Below are positions 28,716 through 37,209 of a DNA stretch of 64,000 bases, one piece after another. The notes below the pieces were generated by a model. The model had not been told where the DNA came from and made no database searches. It was given only the letters and a program-made list of their open reading frames with translations. The stretch's first letter is position 1. Each line of letters opens with the position of its first letter. A program made the translations under genes and the position numbers. The stretch spans positions 3,472,001 to 3,536,000 of the forward strand of contig JACKBQ010000001.1 in NCBI GenBank assembly GCA_020634455.1, read 5' to 3'. The DNA comes from Ardenticatenaceae bacterium. GTDB lineage: Bacteria > Chloroflexota > Anaerolineae > Promineifilales > Promineifilaceae.

Positions 28716-29615
28716 ATGACACACCAACAATTTCTAACTACCAGCCAGGGTTTGCAACGACACACGCCCCCCATGCGCCTGTATGAAAAGGCGAAGCGGC
28801 TGGGCATCTGGAATCCCAGCGACATCGACCTGACGCAGGATAAAGCCGATTGGCAGCAGCTTGCCCCGGATGAGCAGGATTTGCTGCTGCGCCTGACGGC
28901 AATGTTTCAGGCAGGCGAAGAAGCGGTCACGCTGGATTTACTGCCGCTCATCATGACCATTGCCCAGGAAGGCCGCTTGGAAGAAGAAATGTTCCTCACC
29001 ACCTTCCTCTTTGAAGAAGCCAAACACACCGACTTTTTCAATCGCTTCCTCACAGAAGTAGTACAGGCCGATCCCGACCTGAGCCATTACCACACGCAAA
29101 ACTACCACACCGTTTTTTACCGGGCATTGCCCCAAACGTTGCAAGCGTTACAGGCGGATCGTTCCCCGGCGGCCCAAATTCGCGCCTCTGTGACTTATAA
29201 CATGATTGTGGAAGGGGTGCTGGCAGAAACCGGCTACCATGCCTACTTCACCGTCATGCAGCAAAACAACATCCTGCCCGGCGTGCGTGACGGTATTCGC
29301 CTGCTGCAACAAGACGAATCGCGCCACATCGCCTATGGCATCTTCTTGCTCTCGCGCCTGGTGGCAGCAAATGACAGCTTGTGGGGCGTGCTGGAAGAGA
29401 CGATGAACGAGCTGCTGCCGCCCGCCCTGGGCGTGGTTGGCGACGCCTTTGCCGCCTATGAAAACATGCCCTTCGGTCTGGAGGAGTCGGTTTTCACGGA
29501 GTATGCGCTGAATCAATTCCAAAAGCGGGTCGAGCGGCTGGAAAAAGCGCGGGGCGCGTCGCTGGATGAAATTTATCGCGTCACCCAACGCGCCATCGAC
29601 GAAAATGACAGCTAG
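28716..29615 (+). CDS. R2-like ligand-binding oxidase (R2lox)
   Basis: 299 aa, a ferritin-like four-helix-bundle protein. The di-metal (Mn/Fe) ligands appear at the expected places: Glu68/69 in AGEEAVT, Glu101 and His104 in FEEAKH, Glu166 in NMIVEG, Glu201 and His204 in DESRH. Val71 and Tyr161 correspond to the valine-tyrosine pair that forms the ether cross-link in the Mycobacterium and Geobacillus R2lox proteins. These proteins bind a long-chain fatty acid and activate oxygen; the physiological substrate is unknown. Ribonucleotide reductase R2 lacks the valine and uses a radical tyrosine elsewhere, and no R1 gene is near, so R2lox fits better. AGGAGG-like site before the ATG. Confidence 0.92.
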   Translation: MTHQQFLTTSQGLQRHTPPMRLYEKAKRLGIWNPSDIDLTQDKADWQQLAPDEQDLLLRLTAMFQAGEEAVTLDLLPLIMTIAQEGRLEEEMFLTTFLFEEAKHTDFFNRFLTEVVQADPDLSHYHTQNYHTVFYRALPQTLQALQADRSPAAQIRASVTYNMIVEGVLAETGYHAYFTVMQQNNILPGVRDGIRLLQQDESRHIAYGIFLLSRLVAANDSLWGVLEETMNELLPPALGVVGDAFAAYENMPFGLEESVFTEYALNQFQKRVERLEKARGASLDEIYRVTQRAIDENDS

Positions 29616-29659
29616 GTTTCAGTAATCGGTAATCGGTAGGTCAGTCATCAGATTACACT

Positions 29660-29773
29660 TGTCATTTTGAACGAAGTGAAAAATCCCGCAAGCTTGCAGT
29701 TGCCAACAAGTTTGTTTAGCAAAGATTCAGGTGATTGGCTGGGTTGGGATGCTTCGTTGCCCTCAGCATGACA
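29660..29773. repeat. Dispersed repeat arms TGTCATTTTGAACGAAG ... CTTCG..CAGCATGACA
   Basis: Left arm 29660-29688, right arm 29746-29773, outward ends complementary (TGTCA/TGACA). The right arm is nearly identical to 2344-2371. A half-copy of the GGTAATCGGT repeat sits at 29620-29640. Together they occupy the spacer between R2lox and the SARP gene. Confidence 0.65.
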
Positions 29774-29783
29774 GTGGATCGCG

Positions 29784-32700
29784 TTAAGCAATGTCCGATT
29801 TTTGCAGTAGGGCTTGGTGGAAGCTGATTTTGTGCAGGTAGCCGTTCTGCTGGTTGGGGGCGGGGAACTGCACGGCCGTTTCCCTCAAAAACCTCTCCCC
29901 CTCTCCCCGCACAACCTCAGTCCGCCCGTCACCCAATTCGGCCAGCAAAAGATAGGCTGTGTAAAAGACCCGCCCTGGCTCCACCAAGCCATGCGGCCGC
30001 TTTTTCAGCAACTGTTCAATGAGCTGATCAAGCTCTTTCGGCCGCAACGGCCGTTTCAACCGCACCAAACAAAGCAGCCGTCCCACCGCACCTTCCAGCG
30101 CCAGATGACCCTGCTCCGCCTCCTGCCAGATAGCAATTGCCTGTTCGTAAGCGGCTATCGCTTCCTCGTAGGAATTTTGAGACAAACGGCCGTTCCCCAC
30201 CAGACACCACGCCTTCGCCTCACTCGCCTGGTCCGCCAGCGCCTGCGCTCGCGCCAACCCATCGGCCGCCAGCCGCACACTTGCCGCAAAATCACCCAGA
30301 TGCCACTGCAACCGCGCCTGGCTCAGCCGCGTCTCCATCAGCCCCCAGCCATCCCCAATGCGCTCACAAAGCTGCCACGTCTCCGCCAAAATCGCGCCCG
30401 ACTCAGCAAACGCCCCCGTCAGCAGCTGAATGTGGGCGCTCAAATCCAACGCCATCGCCTCCCCCTGCTGGTCGCCCACGGCGCGGCACACCGCCAGCGC
30501 GTCCGGCAGCAAATCCGCTACCTCGTCCACGCGGTTCAGCTCCATGAACACCACCAGCAAATTGAGCAGCGCGTTCCCCTCGCCGCGCCGGTCGCCCACC
30601 TTGCGGCTAAGCGCCAGCGCCCGCTCAATGTGAGCCACGCTGCTGGTAAAATCGCCCAATTCCGAATCCACCAGCCCGATGTTCAGATGGGCCAAACTTT
30701 CAATCTGGCGAATGCCCGCCGCCTGGCAAATGGTCAACGCCTGCTCAAACTGCGCGTGGGCAGCGGCAAACTCCCCCGCGTGCCAAAAATCGTTACCCAG
30801 GTTGATCCGGGCGCTCGCTTCCAATCGCTGCTGCCCGATTTTGGCCGCTTGCGCCAACGCTTGTTGGTGCGCCGCCTGCGCCGCCGCCGTTTCTCCTTGA
30901 TCCAGCAGCACATTGCCCAAGGTATTCAAACTTTGCGCTGCCACCCAGCCGAAATCGGCCGTTTTTGCCTGAACGATGGCTTGCTCTAACTCAGGTTTGG
31001 CCGCCTCGTAATTCCCTTGCGACCAGTGGGCATACCCCCGGCAGAGATTGGCGATGGCCGCCACGCTGTCCGCGCCAGACAAGGCAACTGCCTCATCCGC
31101 GGCCACAATCGCCGCCTCGTACGCGCCAATTTCGGTTAAAAAGAGCGCCTGCCGCACCTGAATTTCCGCCCGCAGGTGGGTTGAGACGTCGGCAAACGCC
31201 TCTACTGCCTGCGTCAGCGCCACCAAACCAGGATGAAACAACCCGCGAATGTAAAAGTAGGCCGTCAAGCCACCCAGCATTTGTTGAACGGCCGTTTCCT
31301 CCCCCAAAAGTACCCAATACCGCCACGCCGCCTGCACATTCTCAAATTCCTGGGCGATGGCTTGCAAACCAGCGTCGGTTGCTGCGCCCATTTCTGGCAG
31401 ATGGGTTTGCAGATGGGTGGCAAAATAAGTGGCGTGAGCTTGCCGAACGGCCGTTTCCAACTCCCCATCTTCCGCCAGCTTTTCCGCCGCAAACTGCCGC
31501 AGCAGCTCATGCAGGCTGTAACGGCCGTTTGCCTGCCGCTGGATGAGCGATTTCGCCAACAGCGATTCCAGCACAAACCGATCTGATTGCGTAACGGCCG
31601 TTGCCGCCGCCAGGTTGAACCCGCCATGGAAAACCGCCATTTGGGCAAAGCCCCGCTGCTCCGCTGCGGTGAGCAATTGCCAGGAATGGGCAAACACCGC
31701 CCGCATACTGCGGTGCCGCGCCGGCAAATCTCGCAGGTGGGTGCGCAAAAAGTCGAGATTTCGGTGCAACTCATCGGCAACGTGCGCCGGGCTGTGGTAC
31801 GCCAGCGCCGCCGCCGCCAGCTCCAGCGCCAGCGGCACGCCATCCACCAGTTGGCAGATGTGGCGCAGCGCGGCCAGCGTCGCGTCGTCGTCGGGCAAAT
31901 CGGGGGCGAACTGTGCCGCCCGCTGCCGCAGCAAGTTCAAAGCCGCCTCCGTCTCGTCCAGCGGCAAACCGCTAAGCGGCAGCGCCCACTCCTCGCGTAG
32001 CTGCAGCCGCTCCCGCGAGGTGACCAAAAATTGCACGTCGTGGGCCTGGGTGAGCAACGGCCGAATCCAATCCACCACCTCATCTACCAACTGCTCCACG
32101 TTATCCAGCACCAGCAGCAGCTCACGCTCGCGCAAAAAGTCACGCAGGTGGCTATTTTTTGCGCCCATTTCCAAACCGAGGGCCTGGGTTACGGCCGTTT
32201 CCAGTTCATCTCCGTTTGTTACCGCCGCCAGCGGCACAAAACAGACCCCGTTCAAATAATCTCGCCGCCGCAAATGGGCAATAGCCAACGCCAGCCGCGT
32301 CTTGCCCATACCGCCCAGCCCCAGCAACGTCACCAGCCGCGTCGCCGGGTCGTCCAGCCGCTGCTGGATGGCCACCAGCTCCGCCTGCCGCCCTACCAGC
32401 GAGCCATTTTCCTGCGGCAGGGGGCGGGCTGGGCTGGTACGCGCCTGCCGGATGTGCTGGTAGAGCCGTTCGGTTTCGGGCGCAGGCGGCACGCCCAGCT
32501 CTGCCTGTAGCAAATTGGCAAACTGCTGGTACTGCTGCAAGGCCGCGTTGCTGTGCCCCTGCCGCGCCAACACCCGCAGCAGCAACTGTTGCGACCGTTC
32601 CCGCAGCGGATCGAGTTCCACCAATTTATGGGCGGTTTGGGCGGCGGCGGACAAATCGCCAAAGCTGAACTGGTGCAATGCCAGTTGGTGCAGTCCGCGC

Positions 32701-33194
32701 AGCGCCTGCTGCTGCCACCGTTCGCGGGCTACCAGCAGCCACTCTTCAAAGCGGCGGGCGTCCCGCAAAAACAGGCCAGCCAGCAGCGGGCCTCGGTAGT
32801 TTTGCAGGGCGGATTGGAGGGGAACGGCCGTTTTCTTTCCCGTCCCCGTCTCATCCAGCAAAACCAACGCCGCTTGCAAAGCGGCGGTATCTAAAAGCAA
32901 GGGATAGTCAGGATTGCGCTGCACAGTTTGCCGCTCAATCAGCAGCAAATCGGGCAGCAGCTGGCGCAGGTTAGAGAGCAGCACCCGCAAATTGCCTAAC
33001 GCCTGCTTTTGGGTGCGGTCGTCCCAGAGCAAATCGGCCAGGGTGTCGCGGGGGTGGGGCTGGGGGTTGAGCAGCAGGTAGGCCAGCAGCGCCTCCGCCT
33101 TGCGCGAGGCGAAGCCGGTGATCGGTTGGCCGTCGCTCAGTACCTGCATGGTGCCAAAAAGGTGAATTTTGAGGGCGGGTTGGGGTGAAGGCAA
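29784..33194 (-). CDS. SARP/AfsR-type regulator: wHTH-BTAD-NB-ARC-TPR
   Basis: 1136 aa in the classical AfsR order. Residues 1-105: OmpR-like winged helix (RKAEALLAYLLLNPQPHPRDTLADLLW). 110-250: BTAD domain, ending LQQYQQFANLLQAELGVPPAPET. 262-600: NB-ARC ATPase with Walker A GLGGMGKT (292-299) and Walker B LLLVLDNVEQLV (about 359-370). 640-1110: TPR array (repeated A-x-x-x-x-Q-A-L units). It is thought to integrate signals and bind direct repeats near target promoters. Translation starts at a TTG with AGGAG seven bases upstream; no ATG fits. It is divergent from a gene set coding a 116-aa protein, a 62-aa protein and a large secreted beta-helix protein, which are candidate targets. Confidence 0.95.
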   Translation of the reverse strand: MPSPQPALKIHLFGTMQVLSDGQPITGFASRKAEALLAYLLLNPQPHPRDTLADLLWDDRTQKQALGNLRVLLSNLRQLLPDLLLIERQTVQRNPDYPLLLDTAALQAALVLLDETGTGKKTAVPLQSALQNYRGPLLAGLFLRDARRFEEWLLVARERWQQQALRGLHQLALHQFSFGDLSAAAQTAHKLVELDPLRERSQQLLLRVLARQGHSNAALQQYQQFANLLQAELGVPPAPETERLYQHIRQARTSPARPLPQENGSLVGRQAELVAIQQRLDDPATRLVTLLGLGGMGKTRLALAIAHLRRRDYLNGVCFVPLAAVTNGDELETAVTQALGLEMGAKNSHLRDFLRERELLLVLDNVEQLVDEVVDWIRPLLTQAHDVQFLVTSRERLQLREEWALPLSGLPLDETEAALNLLRQRAAQFAPDLPDDDATLAALRHICQLVDGVPLALELAAAALAYHSPAHVADELHRNLDFLRTHLRDLPARHRSMRAVFAHSWQLLTAAEQRGFAQMAVFHGGFNLAAATAVTQSDRFVLESLLAKSLIQRQANGRYSLHELLRQFAAEKLAEDGELETAVRQAHATYFATHLQTHLPEMGAATDAGLQAIAQEFENVQAAWRYWVLLGEETAVQQMLGGLTAYFYIRGLFHPGLVALTQAVEAFADVSTHLRAEIQVRQALFLTEIGAYEAAIVAADEAVALSGADSVAAIANLCRGYAHWSQGNYEAAKPELEQAIVQAKTADFGWVAAQSLNTLGNVLLDQGETAAAQAAHQQALAQAAKIGQQRLEASARINLGNDFWHAGEFAAAHAQFEQALTICQAAGIRQIESLAHLNIGLVDSELGDFTSSVAHIERALALSRKVGDRRGEGNALLNLLVVFMELNRVDEVADLLPDALAVCRAVGDQQGEAMALDLSAHIQLLTGAFAESGAILAETWQLCERIGDGWGLMETRLSQARLQWHLGDFAASVRLAADGLARAQALADQASEAKAWCLVGNGRLSQNSYEEAIAAYEQAIAIWQEAEQGHLALEGAVGRLLCLVRLKRPLRPKELDQLIEQLLKKRPHGLVEPGRVFYTAYLLLAELGDGRTEVVRGEGERFLRETAVQFPAPNQQNGYLHKISFHQALLQKSDIA

Positions 33195-33395
33195 GCAATT
33201 CTCCTGCGAAAAATTGGACGCGGGCTAGCGCGGATAAACGCAGATTAAAATCTGTGCCAATCTGCGAAATCTGCGGATTTTATTCGTGTGGGGTGATTAT
33301 AGCGGAAACGGCCGTATCTCTGAACGTTTTCTGAACGCTGCCCCACTATGCTCGCATCAATGTAATAAACATCTACTTGCAATAGGAGAAATAAC

Positions 33396-33746
33396 ATGAG
33401 CATTTACGGCATTAAAGTAAAAGGTTTTGAAGATCCATTATTAGGCTTTGACGATCCGCTTTTGGGTTTAGAGTCCCCTGACTCAGAGTACAAAGAGGGC
33501 GAATTAAAGGACAGCCTGTCCAACTTCATCGGCAAAAAAGTGGCTGCCAATTTGAAGCAAGACGGTGATGTGCTGCACATGCAGGTCACCAAGCTGGATC
33601 GTCCCGTGCGGCTGGTGCCCGAAAACAAGGACCAGGCATCTGGGTTGTACAAACTGTTCGGCAAAGGCGTGGAAGTTACCTTTTCCGTCGAAGAAGGCGG
33701 CCCCCGGCGCGATGCGGCAGCGACGATTGTGCTGATTGGGAAATAA
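33396..33746 (+). CDS. Hypothetical protein with N-terminal DPLLG repeats
   Basis: 116 aa, soluble, no signal peptide. The first 30 residues contain a short repeat, FEDPLLGFDDPLLGLESP; the rest is a compact alpha/beta domain (LKDSLSNFIGKKVAANLKQDGDVLHMQVTKLDRPVRLV ... FGKGVEVTFSVEEGG). AGGAGA stands before the ATG. It begins a group running in the same direction toward the 62-aa protein and the secreted beta-helix protein, and is divergent from the SARP regulator. No family recognised. Confidence 0.75.
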   Translation: MSIYGIKVKGFEDPLLGFDDPLLGLESPDSEYKEGELKDSLSNFIGKKVAANLKQDGDVLHMQVTKLDRPVRLVPENKDQASGLYKLFGKGVEVTFSVEEGGPRRDAAATIVLIGK

Positions 33747-33758
33747 GCTCGCAATGTC

Positions 33759-33818
33759 AGACCTGTCAGGTCTTCTTGAATTGTAGCCAACATCATGGCA
33801 CAAAGACCTGACAGGTCT
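33759..33818. repeat. Paired 15-bp palindromes AGACCTGTCAGGTCT / AGACCTGACAGGTCT
   Basis: Two near-perfect odd-length palindromes at 33759-33773 and 33804-33818, complementary to each other and 30 bases apart. The layout is the same as the AACCTCC pairs at 38331-38386 and 59113-59168, with a different core sequence. Could fold as two small hairpins or one large one. Confidence 0.85.
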
Positions 33819-33832
33819 CGGTAGAACCAACT

Positions 33833-34021
33833 ATGAAACCGGTTGATGATCAGCTATACCAGGTTTACCTGCTGCGCTTCTGGCGCAACCGTACGGATGC
33901 GCCGTGGCGAGCTACGCTGGAAAGCGGCAGCGGTGGCGTCCAGCGCCATTTTGCCACTGTCCAGGAACTGGTGCATTTTTTGGAAACCAATAGCGACCAG
34001 CCAACTACCCACTCCAAATAA
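33833..34021 (+). CDS. Small hypothetical protein, paralogue of the 61-aa protein at 8689
   Basis: 62 aa: YQVYLLRFWRNRTDAPWRATLESGSGGVQRHFATVQELVHFLE, then a short polar tail. The strand-strand-helix pattern with R-x-F-A...EL...LL matches the product at 8689. It begins right after the paired palindromes and lies 70 bp before the secreted beta-helix gene. In both places such a small protein precedes a secreted protein and is near a SARP-type regulator. No recognised function; no clear ribosome-binding site. Confidence 0.7.
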   Translation: MKPVDDQLYQVYLLRFWRNRTDAPWRATLESGSGGVQRHFATVQELVHFLETNSDQPTTHSK

Positions 34022-34091
34022 ACGAAATTACACAGATTGGTTCAATCTTCGAAAGATTGGACCAATCTTGCCCTGATACAACAAAGGAACT

Positions 34092-36800
34092 ATGAAAACA
34101 AAACACCTCCCCCACCTTTTTGGACTTTTTTTAACGATGAGCCTGCTGCTGGCTGGACTTTGGACGCTGTTTGGTCAGATGGAAACGGCCGTTGCTGGTG
34201 GTCCCTGGTACGTAAACGCCAGTACAGGCAACGACGGCAATTCCTGCCTCAGCGTGGGCAGCCCGTGTGCCACCGTCGGCGGCGCGTTTGCCAAAGCAGA
34301 CCCTGGCGACACGATCAACATCGCCGCTGGCACCTACGACGAGGCGCTGACCATTGACCAGGCCGTCAATCTGCTGGGCGCAGGGGCGGATCAGACCATT
34401 TTGACCAACAGTGGGGGCGGAACGGCCGTAACCATCCAGGACGGCAACGGCAATCTCTCCCAATTCCTCGTCACCATGCAGGATTTAGCCATTCAAGATT
34501 CGGCAGGTGGCGGCCTGTTAACCCTGGAAGCCACCGAGCTGACCAACGTGATCATCCAAAACAACAGCGGCCAGGGCATTTACAACGCCGGAACCATCAC
34601 CATCACCAACAGCAGCATCAACAATAACGTGTCGGCCAGCTCCAGCGGTGCCGCCATCATCAATTTCGACATCGCCCGCATGACGATGACCGACGTGACC
34701 ATCAGCGGCAACGTCAACGACAACTCGATTGTGCATGTGCAAAACACCGCCCACGCCTCGCTAACCAACGTGACGATTAGCGGCAACCAAACTGGCACGG
34801 CGCTGGTTTCCGCTGGCAGCGCGGTGGTCACCACCACCAACGTCACCATCGCCAACAATACCGGCAACGCCCTGGAAGATTACAGCGGTGGTGTTTCCAT
34901 GCAGAACACGGTCATCGCCAACAATGAGACGCCCAACTGTTGGACCACCGTCACCTCGCTAGGCAACAATCTGGAAAGCACCAACACCTGCGGCTTCAAC
35001 CAGGCCAGCGACATCGTAAACACGGAGCCACAGCTAGGTGTGTTGGGCAGCAACGGCGGCGATGTGCAAACAATGGTGCCCGCTAGTAGCAGCCCGCTCA
35101 TTGATGCGGGGCGCAACGACGTTTGCCCGGCAATGGATCCGCGTGGGGTGGTACGGCCGTTCGACGGCGATGGTGTCGGAGCCAATTTGTGTGATATTGG
35201 TGCGGTAGAATATTCGGCCGTGGGCATCACCAGCGTGACCATTGACGCCCCCGCCAGCGGCAACGTCAACACCGACATCACCATCAACGCCGATGTGCTG
35301 CCGCAAACCGCCACGCCCCCTATCACCTATACCTGGACCGCCACCGGACAAAGCCAGGTGGTGCAAACCAGCGGCAACAGCGACGCCGTCACCTTCAACT
35401 GGAACAGCACTGGCCTCAAAACCATCACCATCACCGCCGATAACGGCCTGGCGCAAGACAGTGACACCGTGCAAATCAACATTCAGGCAGGCACACAGGC
35501 ACTCACCGGCGTCACCATCAGCGGGCCAACCAGCGGCATCACCGGCGAAGATGTGACCTTCACCGCCAACGCCACTCCGGCCAACGCCACCCAGCCCGTC
35601 ACCTACAGCTGGGTCATTCAGGGACAAAACAACGTGACCAACTTCAGCGGCCTCAGCGACCAAATTACGGTAAGTTGGCCCGATGACGGCAGCTACAGCA
35701 TCACCGTCACGGCAGATAACGGGGTCAACAGCGTGCAGGATAGCCACAGCTTTACGGCAATTGAGTGGTACGTCAACGGCAGCAGCGGCAACGACAGCAA
35801 CGACTGCACCAGCGCCAACGCAGCTTGCGCCACCGTTCAGGCCGCGCTAGACAAAGCTTCCGCCAACGCCACCATCCACATCGCCGCTGGCACCTACAAT
35901 GAGGAAATCGGCATCGGGCAAGGGACGACGCTGCTGGGTGCTGGTACAGGGCAGACGATTCTAACCAACAGTGGGGGAACGGCCGTTACCATCAACGACT
36001 TCATCAACAACGCCAGCAACCTGGTGGAAATGCACGATCTGACGGTGGCCAATGCCAGTGGCGAGGGTCTCACCAACAGCGATGACCTGACGCTCAACAA
36101 CGTCATCATCGAAAACAACGGCACGCGCGGCATAAGCAACGTGGGCACGCTAACCATGACCAACAGCACCATTCGCGGGCACAGTGGCGACAGCGGTGTG
36201 GCTCTGTTTACCTCCGGCAATGCCACGCTAACTGGCGTTACAGTTAGCGGCAACAGCGGCAGCAGCAGTATTGTGCATACGCAATCCGGCGGCAGCACCA
36301 GCCTGGTTAACGTGACAATTAGCGGGAATTCTGCGGGAACGGCCGTACTCAGCACAAGCGGCTCGACGGTTGAAATCCTCAACAGCACCATCGTTAATAA
36401 TCCCGGCGGCGCAATGGCCAACTACGCCACCATCACCCTGCAAAACAGCATCCTGGCCAACAACGGCAGCGACAATTGCCTCACCAACATCACCTCACTG
36501 GGTAACAACATCGAAGATGGCAACGACTGCAACCTAAACCAGGGCAGCGACCAGCTAAACACCGACCCGCTGCTGAACGCCCTGGCCAATAACGGCGGCC
36601 CGACCTTCACCCATTACCCGGAGGAAGGGAGCCCGGCCATTGACACAGGCAGCAACAGCGCCTGCCCTGCTAACGACCAGCGCGGCGAAACGCGGCCCAT
36701 GGATGGGGATGAAGTTGGTTCAGCCATTTGCGACATCGGTGCAGTGGAATACGCGGGTGACATTCAGTACCAGCTGTTCTTACCCATGATTATCAAGTAG
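34092..36800 (+). CDS. Secreted duplicated beta-helix protein (choice-of-anchor Q type) with Ig/PKD-like modules
   Basis: 902 aa. Signal peptide to about residue 35. Two similar right-handed parallel beta-helix modules, about 37-380 and 556-890, each opening with WYVN.S.GND.N.C and containing INIAAGTYDE/IHIAAGTYNE, LLGAG..QTILTNSGG, and many N-x-S/T-rich coils. Each ends DP-RG-RP-DGD-GS-CDIGAVEY, the signature of the choice-of-anchor Q family. Between them are two Ig/PKD-like repeats (VTIDAPASGNVNTDITINADV; VTISGPTSGITGEDVTFTANA). The protein ends YQLFLPMIIK, a short hydrophobic-basic tail common in secreted Chloroflexota proteins. Probably a surface or matrix protein binding polysaccharides. 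The internal duplication is recent enough to be seen by eye. Confidence 0.92.
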   Translation: MKTKHLPHLFGLFLTMSLLLAGLWTLFGQMETAVAGGPWYVNASTGNDGNSCLSVGSPCATVGGAFAKADPGDTINIAAGTYDEALTIDQAVNLLGAGADQTILTNSGGGTAVTIQDGNGNLSQFLVTMQDLAIQDSAGGGLLTLEATELTNVIIQNNSGQGIYNAGTITITNSSINNNVSASSSGAAIINFDIARMTMTDVTISGNVNDNSIVHVQNTAHASLTNVTISGNQTGTALVSAGSAVVTTTNVTIANNTGNALEDYSGGVSMQNTVIANNETPNCWTTVTSLGNNLESTNTCGFNQASDIVNTEPQLGVLGSNGGDVQTMVPASSSPLIDAGRNDVCPAMDPRGVVRPFDGDGVGANLCDIGAVEYSAVGITSVTIDAPASGNVNTDITINADVLPQTATPPITYTWTATGQSQVVQTSGNSDAVTFNWNSTGLKTITITADNGLAQDSDTVQINIQAGTQALTGVTISGPTSGITGEDVTFTANATPANATQPVTYSWVIQGQNNVTNFSGLSDQITVSWPDDGSYSITVTADNGVNSVQDSHSFTAIEWYVNGSSGNDSNDCTSANAACATVQAALDKASANATIHIAAGTYNEEIGIGQGTTLLGAGTGQTILTNSGGTAVTINDFINNASNLVEMHDLTVANASGEGLTNSDDLTLNNVIIENNGTRGISNVGTLTMTNSTIRGHSGDSGVALFTSGNATLTGVTVSGNSGSSSIVHTQSGGSTSLVNVTISGNSAGTAVLSTSGSTVEILNSTIVNNPGGAMANYATITLQNSILANNGSDNCLTNITSLGNNIEDGNDCNLNQGSDQLNTDPLLNALANNGGPTFTHYPEEGSPAIDTGSNSACPANDQRGETRPMDGDEVGSAICDIGAVEYAGDIQYQLFLPMIIK

Positions 36801-36816
36801 AGCAGCTCGCCAAAAA

Positions 36817-36856
36817 GTCCAACAGGATTCGTCTGGGGAAACAAATCTTGTTGGAC
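36817..36856. terminator. Hairpin after the beta-helix gene
   Basis: GTCCAACAGGATT (36817-36829) pairs with AATCTTGTTGGAC (36844-36856), 12 of 13 matching. No T-tract follows, so it may be a REP-like palindrome that protects the 3' end or a weak terminator. Confidence 0.5.
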
Positions 36857-36903
36857 AGTCGCAAAAATAGATGCAATTGCAACAAAATTTAAGGTTGGGT
36901 GGA

Positions 36904-36933
36904 TTGACGGCCGTTCCCCCCATTTTTTATAAT
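36904..36933 (+). promoter_or_regulatory. Near-consensus sigma-70 promoter in front of a putative ncRNA
   Basis: TTGACG (36904-36909), 18-base spacer, TATAAT (36928-36933). The -35 box overlaps an ACGGCCGT copy. No protein-coding start follows before the converging P1 peptidase gene, which points to an RNA gene. Confidence 0.8.
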
Positions 36934-36939
36934 AGTGGC

Positions 36940-37141
36940 AAGCCATATTACCCCGGATGATACGGTAGATTGGCCAGGAACTAGGCACTTTTGAAATCTT
37001 AAATCGTGAGCCAGCTTGCTTCCGTTGAAGTAACTGCCCAGGAAGCCAACACCTGTCATTGGCCACGACGAGATTCACAAACATAAGGCTGCTGAAACTT
37101 GTGCACTTCCAGGTCTACCGTCCCTCTCCGGGGTTTCTTTT
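36940..37141 (+). ncRNA. Candidate structured small RNA, 6S-RNA-like
   Basis: About 200 nt from the promoter to a terminal stem and T-rich run (GGGGTTTCTTTTT ending near 37141). The ends can pair: ACCCCGGA (36950-36957) with TCCGGGGT (37127-37134). Next inward, CGGTAGA pairs with TCTACCG, CCAGGAA with TTCCAGG apart from one mismatch, then GGCAC with GTGCAC. A central part of about 110 nt contains further stems (GCTTCC/GGAAGC). A long rod closed by its ends, with internal bulges, strong promoter and no frame, is typical of 6S RNA, the regulator of RNA polymerase. The assignment is a hypothesis based on manual pairing; a novel sRNA is equally possible. The rest of the 36801-37209 spacer holds a CGTGTAGGCGGGCATCC repeat near 37165. 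Confidence 0.5.
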
Positions 37142-37209
37142 TGCCAGTCGTGCATGTCATTCCCGTGTAGGCGGGCATCCACAAATCCACCCAAAACCCA
37201 ACAAACCAT

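Noticed and set aside
29814..30989. 391-codon plus-strand frame opposite the SARP gene
   Set aside because: Gln/Arg/Leu-rich translation with no motif, no ribosome-binding site; the minus frame codes TPR repeats.
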